Both the position numbers and the translations under genes were made by a program. A stretch of 64,000 nucleotides of DNA. Origin: Bacteroidota bacterium. Lineage in GTDB: Bacteria > Bacteroidota > Bacteroidia > Flavobacteriales_D > Crocinitomicaceae. The notes beneath the pieces are model-generated. The model saw only the letters and a list, made by a program, of their open reading frames with translations, was not told where the DNA came from and ran no database searches. The stretch spans positions 81,366-145,365 of the forward strand of contig SBGX01000018.1 of NCBI GenBank assembly GCA_006226425.1, in the 5' to 3' direction. Position 1 is the stretch's first letter. Each line of letters begins with the position of its first letter. Shown piece by piece: positions 16,029 to 24,739 of the stretch.

Positions 16029-16571
16029 CTATTTATAAAAGGGTGAGATCATCAGGTACACTACAACCCCTGAAACCGCTACGTAAAACCAGATTGGCCA
16101 GGTAATTCTAGTCCATTTTTTATGACGCTTATAATCCCCCATCCAGGCTATTAGGTAGGTGTTCAACACCAATGGAATAACCGCCACGCTCAGGAAAACG
16201 TGCGTAATCAACACAAAATAATACAGGTATTTCACTGCTCCATCGTTTCCATACTCCGTGCGTTCATTCGTCATGTGATACGCCACATAGCACGCTAGAA
16301 AAAGTAAGGAAAGGCCCAGGCAGAAATGAATTAACTGCTTATGAAGCTTCATATTAGATCGCTTGATCGCGAACAATGCCGCAAGCAGTAAAATCGCTGT
16401 CAGACCATTAATAGAAGCATAGATGGCCGGCAGACCCTTAAAGATCTCTACTCCCTTTATCTCCACTTTAAACAGGATGGCTACTACCAATGGGATCAAC
16501 ACCGAGGCCACCCAAATTAAGCGTTTAAATTTCTTGAGCTTCTTCTCACTTACCTGTAACTCCGTACTCAT
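16029..16571 (-). CDS. DUF420 membrane protein, cytochrome oxidase assembly
   Basis: 180 residues with about five transmembrane helices. The family is DUF420 (YozB/CtaM-like): PAIYASINGLTAILLLAALFAI, KLHKQLIHFCLGLSLLFLACYVAYH and a final helix WPIWFYVAVSGVVVYLM, with conserved His residues in the LHK and ITHVFLS stretches. In Gram-positive bacteria CtaM is needed for haem-copper oxidase maturation. Here it is the last gene of the cox operon and overlaps the SCO1 gene by 26 bases. The family is clear; the exact role in this organism is inferred. Confidence 0.8.
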   Translation of the reverse strand: MSTELQVSEKKLKKFKRLIWVASVLIPLVVAILFKVEIKGVEIFKGLPAIYASINGLTAILLLAALFAIKRSNMKLHKQLIHFCLGLSLLFLACYVAYHMTNERTEYGNDGAVKYLYYFVLITHVFLSVAVIPLVLNTYLIAWMGDYKRHKKWTRITWPIWFYVAVSGVVVYLMISPFYK

Positions 16572-17205
16572 GTTCTAATAATTTCCTAAGGTCTTTTTCC
16601 AGCTGATTGACTTCTTCTGTATCCGTCCCGTTATACATCCCACGGATATATCCTTCGCGATCGACCAACACAAAAGCTTCGGAATGCGCGTATCCTCCCT
16701 GCGATCCAAGATCTGGACGGGCATTCACCAAAAAGTGCTTATCACCCAAAAAGTGAATGTCTTCTTCTTTTCCTGTAAAGAAATACCAGTTGTTCGCCTC
16801 AATACCGAAGTGCTTGATGTAACTCCTCAGGCGGCTCGGCTGATCTATGTCCGGATTAATTGAAAAGGACATGAATTGAATTTCCTTTTCCAGATCCTTC
16901 GTCATGGTCGAAAGACGCTTCATCTGACTAGTCATTTTTGGACAGATCGTCAAACAGGAGGTAAAAAAGAAATCAGCAATCCAGATTTTACCCTTCATTG
17001 CTTCGGACGAAATCATAACCGAATCCTGATTTAAATATGCAAAAGGAGGTATGGTCGGGTAAACCGTATCTTCGACTTTCTCTCCGTTCACCTCTTTCTC
17101 CACGACATCATAATGCCCGATGAATGGCAATACATGTTTCTTTTCCTTTTCCTGACAAGCCACAGACAATAAAACCAGGGCAGCCAGTAAACCGATTCTA
17201 ATCAT
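16546..17205 (-). CDS. SCO1/SenC copper chaperone for cytochrome oxidase
   Basis: 219-residue lipoprotein from the ATG at 17205 (lipobox LSVAC, Cys17); a longer ORF starting at 17238 would overlap the upstream gene by 41 bases and bury the signal. The thioredoxin-like SCO fold has the copper ligands: Cys84 and Cys88 in TSCLTICPKM and His174 in GGYAHSEAF. It delivers copper to the CuA centre of subunit II. The overlaps with the SCO-like gene before it (8 bases) and DUF420 after it (26 bases) show one tightly coupled operon. Confidence 0.88.
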   Translation of the reverse strand: MIRIGLLAALVLLSVACQEKEKKHVLPFIGHYDVVEKEVNGEKVEDTVYPTIPPFAYLNQDSVMISSEAMKGKIWIADFFFTSCLTICPKMTSQMKRLSTMTKDLEKEIQFMSFSINPDIDQPSRLRSYIKHFGIEANNWYFFTGKEEDIHFLGDKHFLVNARPDLGSQGGYAHSEAFVLVDREGYIRGMYNGTDTEEVNQLEKDLRKLLEHEYGVTGK

Positions 17206-17887
17206 GTTGATGTTTCGCTTTATATTCTGCTTTGTCATAGGCTTTGTCCAAAAGTGCCAAATGCTCTTTCATTCTTCTGATCATCCCCTCTGTTTTTCCA
17301 CTCAAAACCATTCGAAGCCTATTTTTTTTGTCTGCCAACAACATTAGTTCCTGGAAGGCTTCTCCTCCAAAATAAGCATCCCCTTTTTTCATTAAGGACT
17401 CCCCATTTCGTTCGATGTCAAACAATTTGCGGGCATCTCCCTTCGCCAGAATCCAAATGTCCGGGTCGTAGGCCTCGAGACGGTCATTTAAAGTAAACGC
17501 AATATCCTTCAATTTGTTCGCCGGATTTCCAAAACCATCTGTAACAAAAGAGACTAGCTTAACGTGACCCAGTTTCTTTTGATTCTTTCGAATGTGCTGA
17601 TAAATCATCTGATTCAAATGCCATAAACTGATCGCACAGGAATCTGGACAGGTTTGCTGAATTGTAGTATAAATGACAATCTGATTCTCAAAAGATTTGT
17701 TCGTGTATTGCTTTCCATCCACCCCTTCAAAAGTATAGGAAGGGATTGCTCCCATATCATCCAGTTCCTTGAACTTATGATCACATCCCCTGGTGGAAAT
17801 AAATACTAATAAAAAAGCCGGACCAAATACAAGAAGTAACATAAACATTACTCTGTATCGTCCGGCAGAAGCCTTCTGTTGTGCCAT
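17198..17887 (-). CDS. SCO-like membrane-anchored protein lacking the copper His
   Basis: 229 residues with one N-terminal transmembrane anchor (about 13-31) and a SCO/thioredoxin-like domain. The CX3C pair is kept (Cys80 and Cys84 in QTCPDSCAI). Where the neighbouring SCO1 has AHSEAF, this protein has FGGEAF, so the copper-binding His is replaced by Gly. The rest aligns with the SCO layout (a strand before the Cys pair, VSFVTDGFGNP, and a C-terminal region following FGGEAF). I infer either a thiol-disulfide role, such as keeping the CuA cysteines reduced, or a modified copper site. It lies between cox4 and sco1 in the same operon. Confidence 0.72.
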   Translation of the reverse strand: MAQQKASAGRYRVMFMLLLVFGPAFLLVFISTRGCDHKFKELDDMGAIPSYTFEGVDGKQYTNKSFENQIVIYTTIQQTCPDSCAISLWHLNQMIYQHIRKNQKKLGHVKLVSFVTDGFGNPANKLKDIAFTLNDRLEAYDPDIWILAKGDARKLFDIERNGESLMKKGDAYFGGEAFQELMLLADKKNRLRMVLSGKTEGMIRRMKEHLALLDKAYDKAEYKAKHQHD

Positions 17888-17895
17888 CTATCTTT

Positions 17896-18270
17896 CTATA
17901 AGCCCATATACAACTTCAATGCTGAATCTATGGCCATTGCCTCGACAAGACAAATAAATAACAGGTAAATAATAAAGATAAAATAGGGCACCAAGATGAT
18001 ATATTTTAGTGACTTACGCTCATCTCCAAGGTGCATAAATACCAATACGATGTATGCTGCCTTTAACAAGGTCAACGCGATAAAGGTCCATTTCGTCGCC
18101 GTCCATACCCAGGAATCAGCTTGCTTGATGAAGGCCCCCATGGCAACCTCTACGATTGTTACAAGTGTCAACAGGATAGTTACCTGCCATATTTTTTTAC
18201 GAATTTTCTTTCCGTGTTCCTCACTGTGGTGAGCATCCAAGGAATATTCAATGATATCGTCTCTTTCCAT
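17896..18270 (-). CDS. Cytochrome c oxidase subunit IV family protein
   Basis: 124 residues with three hydrophobic helices (about 29-48, 58-80 and 90-112), the layout of CyoD/CtaF-type subunit IV (COX4_pro). The sequence between them, KAAYIVLVFMHLGDERKSLKYIIL, is typical of the family. The N-terminus is His-rich and charged (DAHHSEEHGKK). It is a small accessory subunit that stabilises the oxidase. It sits between cox3 and the SCO-like gene with short gaps. Confidence 0.85.
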   Translation of the reverse strand: MERDDIIEYSLDAHHSEEHGKKIRKKIWQVTILLTLVTIVEVAMGAFIKQADSWVWTATKWTFIALTLLKAAYIVLVFMHLGDERKSLKYIILVPYFIFIIYLLFICLVEAMAIDSALKLYMGL

Positions 18271-18289
18271 AATTCCTGAAATTGTCTAA

Positions 18290-19315
18290 TTAAATTAAGT
18301 AGAAGAAGGTAAATACGAATACCCAAACCAAGTCAACGAAGTGCCAGTACAAACCTGTCTTCTCAACCATTTCATAGTGACCACGTTTGTGGTAAACACC
18401 TCTCAATACTCCAAACAGGATGATGATGTTGATTATAACTCCTGAGAATACGTGGAATCCGTGGAATCCTGTAATAAAGAAAAAGAACTGAGCGTACTGT
18501 GATGGTCCGTACTCATTCGCTTGCAGGTTGGCCCCGTAAATCACACGATTTGGAACCCCACTGTTAATGACCTCACTATAAATTTTAGCTGCTTCCGATC
18601 CTTCGATGACATCTCCCAAATGATGCTTGGAACCGTCCTCTTTAATTAACAATTTAACATGCTCATCAGCTTTTCGATTCACTTTCGCTACAGATCCGTC
18701 ATGTAGGTGAATTTTACCATCATGAACGTGTCCCGCAACTACCGCGTGCTGAAATTCGTGCATCAAATCTTCCGTGATGACATCCCCCTTTTTGTGATGA
18801 TGTCCTGCTTCAATCACCTTGAAGTTTTCAATCTCTCCGAAATGACCTTTAACAATTGCTCGCGATCCATCAGCCAATTCTACTTTTCCAAACTCAGAAC
18901 CGTGGATGAAGTGATACCACTCCCAGGCCTGTGAACCGACGAAGAAAAATCCTCCGATGATTGTTGCAATCATCCATTTGGTAACTCCTTTACGATCCAT
19001 TCGATGTCCAGCTTCTACAGCAAGTACCATCGTTACGGAAGATACAATCAGGATGAAGGTCATTAAGGCCACATAAAGCAGCGGATAACCGTGTCCTAAA
19101 AACGGCAGGGAGTTAAATGTCTCTTCACCAATTGGCCATGCTACCTGACAATCATGTCTTGTAAAACCATAAGAAACGAGTAATCCCCCGAATGTCAATG
19201 CATCTGAAACCAGGAAAAACCACATCATGAGCTTACCGTAGCTCGTTGTGAACGGAGATACCTTACCGCCCCACAAGGTAGAAGAATCTATCTGCTTTAA
19301 AGAGTCGCCTGCCAT
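18290..19315 (-). CDS. Cytochrome c oxidase subunit III with His-rich insertion
   Basis: 341 residues, against roughly 200-270 in most bacteria. The family helices are present: KLMMWFFLVSDALTFGGLL, LMTFILIVSSVTMVLAVEAG, WMIATIIGGFFFVGSQAWEW, ITGFHGFHVFSGVIIN and YWHFVDLVWVFVFTFFYL, with WHFVDLVW being the subunit III signature. The extra length is a soluble block at about residues 140-265 with 13 His residues (for example EAGHHHKKGD, AGHVHDGKIHLHDG and SKHHLGD). It may bind metal or shape the periplasmic face; this is inference. Third gene of the cyoE-led operon. Confidence 0.88.
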   Translation of the reverse strand: MAGDSLKQIDSSTLWGGKVSPFTTSYGKLMMWFFLVSDALTFGGLLVSYGFTRHDCQVAWPIGEETFNSLPFLGHGYPLLYVALMTFILIVSSVTMVLAVEAGHRMDRKGVTKWMIATIIGGFFFVGSQAWEWYHFIHGSEFGKVELADGSRAIVKGHFGEIENFKVIEAGHHHKKGDVITEDLMHEFQHAVVAGHVHDGKIHLHDGSVAKVNRKADEHVKLLIKEDGSKHHLGDVIEGSEAAKIYSEVINSGVPNRVIYGANLQANEYGPSQYAQFFFFITGFHGFHVFSGVIINIIILFGVLRGVYHKRGHYEMVEKTGLYWHFVDLVWVFVFTFFYLI

Positions 19316-19336
19316 CTTAAATTTTTTTTTGCAAGT

Positions 19337-20395
19337 TTAATGAATAAAAAGTAAAAATACCAACAAATAAAGCCACAATATCCCCAAAAAGTGCCAGAAA
19401 ATACCACCCAGCCTTATACTGATCTGATTATCAATTGTTAATGTTGGTTTTAAGGTAATTAGAACCATTCTAAATAGGTAAATCAGAGCTGCTGCCACGT
19501 GCAATAAGTGCAAAATTGTAATGATGTACAAAAAAGCGGAGGCCGTATCACTTGCCTGGTTTATTTTTAGCTGAAGTGGTGCAGATAATCGCTTGTTTTC
19601 AAAGTACAACTGTCGGTCCTTGTATGTCAATTCCTTTCCCTTATAATAAATTTGAAAATCCTTACCCAATTTCCCTTTATAAAAAAAGTCACCCCGACCA
19701 TCCCGTACATTCCAGTAAAGGAAGCGCAGACGTCGCATTTCAATGTAGCCCAGTTCTTTTCCGGATACCGTTCTTAATTTTCCCTGCTCCAGACTGACCG
19801 GCTCATCTTGATACAGCAAAGTGAATTTGGATGACCAGGCTTCATTCACCTGATAACCCTTGGGATCAACGGTATGCTCAAAACGCTTCAAAAAGTCTTT
19901 CAACTCTCCCATCTGTTTTTCCGTCAAAACCTTGCCATTGATCAGGTAGTCGTTCGCATTCACTTCAATCATCTGCCCCTGATACTTGATCTTAAAGTAG
20001 TCTCCGTAGCGCCCTTTTGTAACGGTCACCTGGCTTACCGGATTCGCCCCACGATCTACCAATTGTCCATATCCTTTCCACTGGAAAAACACAAAGCATA
20101 GTCCTGCCACCAATGTCAATATCATAAACATTCTGGTCGGTTTGACCGACTCAGCTGAAGCTTTCCGAACTGCCAGCACATAGAATACACTACTGATAGC
20201 GATGGCTGCCGTACTAAACCAAAAACCACTTGGAAGCGGGTACTTCATCCAGAACGTATCTCCCATGGAAACAATGTAAGCTGATGTAAAACCTGCAAAC
20301 AACATCACAATGCTAAATATGGCTACATAGACCAGGTTCTTTTTTACCTTCAATCTTGCGTCCGGAGTCAATTCGTCACTATACTTCTTTCTCAT
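19337..20395 (-). CDS. Second cytochrome oxidase subunit III-like protein with large insertion
   Basis: 352 residues from the ATG at 20395, one base after the cyoE stop; a longer ORF would overlap cyoE by 59 bases. Membrane helices at about 20-42, 57-77, 88-105, 284-316 and 329-352; the last contains GIFWHFLGILWLYL, the subunit III C-terminal signature in a diverged form. Between helices 3 and 4 lies a soluble insertion of about 175 residues (110-285) rich in Lys, Tyr and Gly (KGRYGDYFKIKYQGQ, FFYKGKLGKDFQIYYKGKEL). The insertion is in the same place as in the neighbouring cox3 but is unrelated by eye. Probably an oxidase structural subunit. Confidence 0.8.
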   Translation of the reverse strand: MRKKYSDELTPDARLKVKKNLVYVAIFSIVMLFAGFTSAYIVSMGDTFWMKYPLPSGFWFSTAAIAISSVFYVLAVRKASAESVKPTRMFMILTLVAGLCFVFFQWKGYGQLVDRGANPVSQVTVTKGRYGDYFKIKYQGQMIEVNANDYLINGKVLTEKQMGELKDFLKRFEHTVDPKGYQVNEAWSSKFTLLYQDEPVSLEQGKLRTVSGKELGYIEMRRLRFLYWNVRDGRGDFFYKGKLGKDFQIYYKGKELTYKDRQLYFENKRLSAPLQLKINQASDTASAFLYIITILHLLHVAAALIYLFRMVLITLKPTLTIDNQISIRLGGIFWHFLGILWLYLLVFLLFIH

Positions 20396-20396
20396 A

Positions 20397-21269
20397 TCAC
20401 ACTTTGTCAAATACGTATAAAAACTGAACGATAGGCAGGTAAATAAAGGAGGCAAACATCAATCGCTTTGCATCTTTTGTCTCGCAACTCAGGTACAGAC
20501 GGAATGCATACCAAAAAAACCAGGCACTGACGATCGTAGCAATAATTAAGCTATAAAGACCTGTCCAACCGAGCACCCAGGGAAGTAAACTGAATGGAAT
20601 CAGTGCAAAGGAGTAGATGAGAATCTGAAATGCCGATGCTTTTGTCCTTCCCGATCTTGATGGCAATAGCGAAAATCCTCCTGCCTGATAATCTTCATGC
20701 ACCACCCAGGCAATGGCCCAAAAATGAGGGAACTGCCAGATAAACTGAATAAAAAACAGCACCCCGGGCACCATCCCAAACTGATCTGTTTCGGCAATAG
20801 CTCCCAACATTGGAGGCATTGCTCCCGGAATTGCTCCTATCAAAACCGCCCAGGGGGTCACTCTTTTCAATGGAGTGTAGATGAATACATACATGATATA
20901 GGAGAGCAGACCTAATAAGGCTGTTTGTAAATTCAGTAGATAAAGCAGTATTAACCCCGCCAGTAATGAAATAATCACCACGGCATAGCTTTCACTCAGA
21001 CTCATGTGATTCTGGGGCAGCGGCCTGGACTGCGTACGCTTCATGAGTTTGTCGAGGTCTTTCTCCCAAATCTGATTGGAACCATTTGATGCTGCGGTCA
21101 CCAGAATCCCCCCTACCAATAAATAGATGATTTCCAACCAATCACGTCCTCCCACGAATAAATATCCAGAAAGTGCCGAAACGATGACGGAAAATGAGAG
21201 CCGAAACTTCGTAAAGGAAAGATAACTTTTCAGACGAGATTGGCTTTTATGTTTTGGCTGGTCCTCCAC
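20397..21269 (-). CDS. cyoE: Protohaem IX farnesyltransferase (haem O synthase)
   Basis: 290 residues from the GTG at 21269. A longer reading from a GTG at 21314 would place a consensus promoter inside the coding region, so the shorter start is preferred. UbiA-family prenyltransferase with about eight helices. The first Asp-rich motif is NQIWEKDLDKLMKRTQSRPLP; the second region reads FPHFWAIAWVVHEDYQAGGF. It converts haem B to haem O for the aa3/bo-type oxidase. It leads the operon cyoE, cox3-like, cox3, cox4, SCO-like, sco1, DUF420. Subunits I and II are not in the window. Confidence 0.9.
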   Translation of the reverse strand: MEDQPKHKSQSRLKSYLSFTKFRLSFSVIVSALSGYLFVGGRDWLEIIYLLVGGILVTAASNGSNQIWEKDLDKLMKRTQSRPLPQNHMSLSESYAVVIISLLAGLILLYLLNLQTALLGLLSYIMYVFIYTPLKRVTPWAVLIGAIPGAMPPMLGAIAETDQFGMVPGVLFFIQFIWQFPHFWAIAWVVHEDYQAGGFSLLPSRSGRTKASAFQILIYSFALIPFSLLPWVLGWTGLYSLIIATIVSAWFFWYAFRLYLSCETKDAKRLMFASFIYLPIVQFLYVFDKV

Positions 21270-21287
21270 ACATTTTTTTTGCTTTTG

Positions 21288-21316
21288 CAAATGTAGCACT
21301 TTTAGCAAGATCACAA
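21288..21316 (-). promoter_or_regulatory. Promoter of the cytochrome oxidase operon
   Basis: On the minus strand TTG (21316-21314), an 18-base spacer, then TACATTTG (21295-21288), a full match to TAnnTTTG. Transcription would start around 21281, just ahead of the GTG at 21269. Confidence 0.6.
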
Positions 21317-21350
21317 GCTAAATTCGACCATCCGAAAAAAAGATTCACCT

Positions 21351-21382
21351 GAAAAACAAAAGCCCCCTCTGAAGGGAGCTTT
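21351..21382 (-). terminator. Terminator downstream of the LytTR gene or of an unannotated RNA
   Basis: Minus strand AAAGCTCCC pairs with GGGGGCTTT (one G-U pair, 6-base loop), followed by TTTTGTTTTT. On the plus strand the stem carries a C-A mismatch, so the minus-strand reading is preferred. It lies over 300 bases beyond the LytTR stop codon. Confidence 0.7.
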
Positions 21383-21697
21383 TTAGCAGTAGTACGTTAC
21401 ATTGATTGTGTAACCTAATTCTTAAATAAAATTCGGGTTAACTCTATCCTTTATTTTGAAGTAGGCTAATTCGCTTAAAACTAAAAACTCTTAAAATCAA
21501 ACTAGAAAATGAAACTGTTTACCTTTATAAACAGATCGAGAAACAGCCATACTTTCAAAGAACGAGTTAACCCAAATCTTGTTTCCTTAACTCATTGGTA
21601 AAAGTACACGGAGTTTTGGTTCTTCCCCATCAAAATGAAGATTTCCTAGTTCCGAATGAGCATTTTCTATTTGGCGGTTATTTTTTCTTGCGCCGTT
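21383..21697 (-). other. Non-coding stretch with a long-range inverted repeat, possible small RNA or long 3' UTR
   Basis: No convincing ORF. GGGTTAACTC (21435-21444) and GAGTTAACCC (21564-21573) are exact complements 119 bases apart. Between and beside them lie the hairpins CTGTTTA/TAAACAG (near 21515-21535) and GTTACA/TGTAAC (near 21396-21414). With the terminator at 21351-21382, this could be a structured small RNA on the minus strand or the long 3' UTR of the LytTR gene. I found no matching promoter and no resemblance to tmRNA or RNase P. Confidence 0.35.
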
Positions 21698-22438
21698 CTA
21701 TAAATTATCCAAAATTTTGAAAAAGATTTCACGTTTTGCGGGACTGATTGGAACCTCAGAGCCATCTTTCATGACCACAGATCCACCATGAGCCTTATCA
21801 TAGCGATCCACAAAATCCAAATTGATCAAATGTGATTGCTGTACGCGAAGAAAATTATGTCCTGTTAATAGGGTCTCATAATCTTTCAATGTTTTTGATA
21901 CCAGAATTTTCTTATTGTCTACTAAATAAAAAGAGGTATAGTTTCGATCTGCCTCACAACGGATAATATTGTCCAGGTCCACCACATGAACGCTCTCCTG
22001 CGTTTTCAGTACCAGTCTTCTTTTCTGACTCGGCTGCATGTTCTGGTGTAAAGCCTCAAACTGTGATTCCTCTCTCTTGTCGTCGATACTTTCTATTGCC
22101 TTCTGCACCGACTTTCTAAGTTCTTCCGGATCAATTGGCTTCAGGATGTAATCCAGGGCACTGAATTTAATTGCCTTGATTGCAAATTCTTCATGCGCCG
22201 TAATGAAAATGACTTCAAAATCCTTCTTGGGGATCATCTTTAATAAATCGAAGCCTGTTCCATCCGGCATTTGAATATCCAAAAAAACAAGATCCGGTTT
22301 CACCTTCTTAATCGCCTCCATTCCCGATGTCACATTCTCCCCTATCGGAAAAGTTTCAATCCCGAAATTAAAGGATTCGAGCAGCTTGGCAATTAGTTCC
22401 CTCGTTCGTTTTTCATCATCTATTATTACAGCCTTCAT
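21698..22438 (-). CDS. LytTR-family response regulator
   Basis: 246 residues. Receiver domain at 1-120 with the phosphoacceptor Asp54 in VFLDIQMPDG, the acidic pair IIDDE near the N-terminus, Thr in IFITAHEE and Lys in YILKPIDPEE. The C-terminal LytTR DNA-binding domain (about 140-243) has VDLDNIIRCEADRNYTSFY and FLRVQQSHLINLDFV. It binds DNA with a beta-fold rather than a helix-turn-helix. The sensor kinase gene is immediately upstream (10-base gap) in the same operon, so the two form a two-component system. Target genes are unknown. Confidence 0.92.
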   Translation of the reverse strand: MKAVIIDDEKRTRELIAKLLESFNFGIETFPIGENVTSGMEAIKKVKPDLVFLDIQMPDGTGFDLLKMIPKKDFEVIFITAHEEFAIKAIKFSALDYILKPIDPEELRKSVQKAIESIDDKREESQFEALHQNMQPSQKRRLVLKTQESVHVVDLDNIIRCEADRNYTSFYLVDNKKILVSKTLKDYETLLTGHNFLRVQQSHLINLDFVDRYDKAHGGSVVMKDGSEVPISPAKREIFFKILDNL

Positions 22439-22448
22439 ATCAATATGT

Positions 22449-24668
22449 TTATATCTGATTTTTAACCCTGTAGGGTATCGAAATTAACACTTTTGTTCCA
22501 GTTTCTTCTATTTTGTTGAAATCTTCTATTAACAAAAAACCATCGGAGCGATACTTTTTATTGAGATTATCAATCCGGTCCCGGGTGATTTTCATCGCCA
22601 TACTTTTGTGCTCCTTACTCTTTTTATTCAGTTCAGCCCCTTTTCTTCCGATACCATTGTCTTCCACGGTGATGTGAAGCATATTCTCCTGTTTGAAAAA
22701 GTGGATATTGATGAAGCCGTCCTCGATCAAATGCAAACGACCATGCTCAATCGCATTTTCAATAAAGGGTTGTGTAATCATCGGTGGGATGACACAGTCC
22801 TCTTCATACAGTTGTTCATCTACCTCAATACTAAACTCAAAGCGCTCTTCAAAACGCAATTTCTGAATATTCAGGTACTTCTCCAAAATGTCATACTCCG
22901 TTTGGATCGGAATGCTCTCTTTGGAAGAATTCTCCAAAATCAAGCGCATCAACTTCGAAAAATTGATCAAAAACTGAGCTGAGTTTTTGGTGTCATTATC
23001 GTAAATATAACTCTGAATCACGGACATCGCATTGAAGACAAAATGGGGATTCATTTGTGCTCGTAGCAGGGTTTGATTCATTTCCGCCTGCTGCTGCTGC
23101 TGTTTGATCTTCGTTTGATTCCAACGATAGAAACCAATCACCCCGGCCAGCAACATGAAAACAACAAAACCAAGGATCACGTAAGTCTGTAAGTTCGTCT
23201 TCAATTCGAGGTTCTCATTTCGAGTGGATTGCAATTCCTTCTCCTGATTTAAGCGGTTAATCGAATCTTCTTGCACAATTCGGTCCTTTTCGTATTGTTC
23301 CGTTCGATACATTGCGCTAAACTCAGCAATCTTTGCACTCGCATCATTGGCCTTGGCACTATCTGAATAATCCGTAAACATCCTCAGATATTTATAGGCC
23401 ATGGATGTATTCCCCAACTTGTAATAGACGTCCGAGATGGTTCGATATGTAGGGTAAACAGAGCCTTTAAATCCAAACTGAGAGCGAATTTCCACCGAGC
23501 GATTCAGGTAATTCAGGGCATTCCGGTACTTTCCCTGTTGCTCAAATACATATCCCACGTTGTGATATACTACAGCACTTTTTTCACGATTCCCCGCACT
23601 TTCGAAAGAAACCAAGGCCTTATTATAGTTACTCAACGCTTTGGAAAAATCCTTTTGCTGACGATACAGGTCACCGATACTATTGTACGCAAAGCCCAAA
23701 CCATCATGATCATTCGCGTGAATCATTTTCAGCGCCTTCCGATAATGCTTTAGGGCAGTTTTATAATCTTCCCGATGCAGCTTGATCAAACCCAGATTGA
23801 TCTGCGCCAGGGCATAGGTCCTTTTGTCATTCACCTTAGCCGCCTGTTCAGCCGCCGTCACAAAATACAGTTCCGCATCCCGATAGTTCTTGATCGCCAA
23901 TTGCGACTCCCCAATATTTAGTGAAAACTTTGCCTGCCTGATATGATCGCCGGACGAACTCGCCCAACGCAAGGCCAACATGTTCTTGGAAACACAAAGT
24001 TCATCCTGCCCGAAATAGGCATGGATCGTTGCCTGATTGTACACCGCATCAGCTCGAATTCCCATATCTCCGGAGCGACGGGCATACTGCACCGCTTCCA
24101 GGGCAAAATAATTAGCAGAATCTTTATTGTTTTCAATCAGATAGCGCTGGGAAAGGAGTTGATACGTTTTTCCTATTTCCGCTCGTAAACGCTTTTTGCG
24201 ACTAATTCGTAGCGCTTCCTTTAAGTAAATATCGGCCTGTTCAGGCGATCGATGGAAAATGTGATACACCCCCAAACGCTGATAAATATCGATCTTCACC
24301 TTCGGGTGAGGTAACAGGTTGATAAAGGGCTGCAACTCCAGGGTTTTCATATAGTAGGACTCCCGGTCACCTACTGCCAAATCCATGTCTGCATCAAACA
24401 AGCGAGATACAAACTTGGCGGAATCGTCCACACTATAACTCAGAGCGATCAGGGAAGTTCTAATCGAATCTGCCTTCTCCAGGTTGTTCTTCTGATAGTA
24501 ATTGGCCAACTGATAAAGCTTCCAGAAACGCTTCTCCGGATTCTCTTCTTGCTCATAGACTCTAATCAATCGTTTCTCCTGCTGTTTGCTTTGAGACAAA
24601 ACAAGACTCAACTGAAGGCTAAAAACCAACAGCACACCTATTCTTAAAAAAGAGCGTGCAAATCCCAT
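22449..24668 (-). CDS. TPR-containing LytS-type sensor histidine kinase
   Basis: 739 residues. Signal sequence (about 1-25), then a long TPR region in the periplasm (about 30-430) with repeats such as GLAYNSIGDLYRQQKDFSKAL and VVYHNVGYVFEQQGKYRNAL, one transmembrane helix (about 490-512), a short coiled coil with QQQQQ, and a His_kinase domain with the phosphoacceptor His near 542 in AQMNPHFVFNAMSVIQ. The HATPase lobe follows (PFIENAIEHG near 635, VEDNGIGRKGAE near 670). It phosphorylates the LytTR regulator encoded next to it. The TPR sensor suggests it detects a protein or peptide, but the signal is unknown. Confidence 0.9.
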   Translation of the reverse strand: MGFARSFLRIGVLLVFSLQLSLVLSQSKQQEKRLIRVYEQEENPEKRFWKLYQLANYYQKNNLEKADSIRTSLIALSYSVDDSAKFVSRLFDADMDLAVGDRESYYMKTLELQPFINLLPHPKVKIDIYQRLGVYHIFHRSPEQADIYLKEALRISRKKRLRAEIGKTYQLLSQRYLIENNKDSANYFALEAVQYARRSGDMGIRADAVYNQATIHAYFGQDELCVSKNMLALRWASSSGDHIRQAKFSLNIGESQLAIKNYRDAELYFVTAAEQAAKVNDKRTYALAQINLGLIKLHREDYKTALKHYRKALKMIHANDHDGLGFAYNSIGDLYRQQKDFSKALSNYNKALVSFESAGNREKSAVVYHNVGYVFEQQGKYRNALNYLNRSVEIRSQFGFKGSVYPTYRTISDVYYKLGNTSMAYKYLRMFTDYSDSAKANDASAKIAEFSAMYRTEQYEKDRIVQEDSINRLNQEKELQSTRNENLELKTNLQTYVILGFVVFMLLAGVIGFYRWNQTKIKQQQQQAEMNQTLLRAQMNPHFVFNAMSVIQSYIYDNDTKNSAQFLINFSKLMRLILENSSKESIPIQTEYDILEKYLNIQKLRFEERFEFSIEVDEQLYEEDCVIPPMITQPFIENAIEHGRLHLIEDGFINIHFFKQENMLHITVEDNGIGRKGAELNKKSKEHKSMAMKITRDRIDNLNKKYRSDGFLLIEDFNKIEETGTKVLISIPYRVKNQI

Positions 24669-24739
24669 TTACAGCTACTAATTTACACTAATTTTTGATT
24701 CGCTCTCCTACCGCAGCTAGGCCATTCCTGATTATCTCT

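Noticed and set aside
21383..21697. tmRNA or RNase P RNA in the gap after the LytTR gene
   Set aside because: The conserved tmRNA ends and the RNase P core motifs are absent; kept only as an unassigned structured region.
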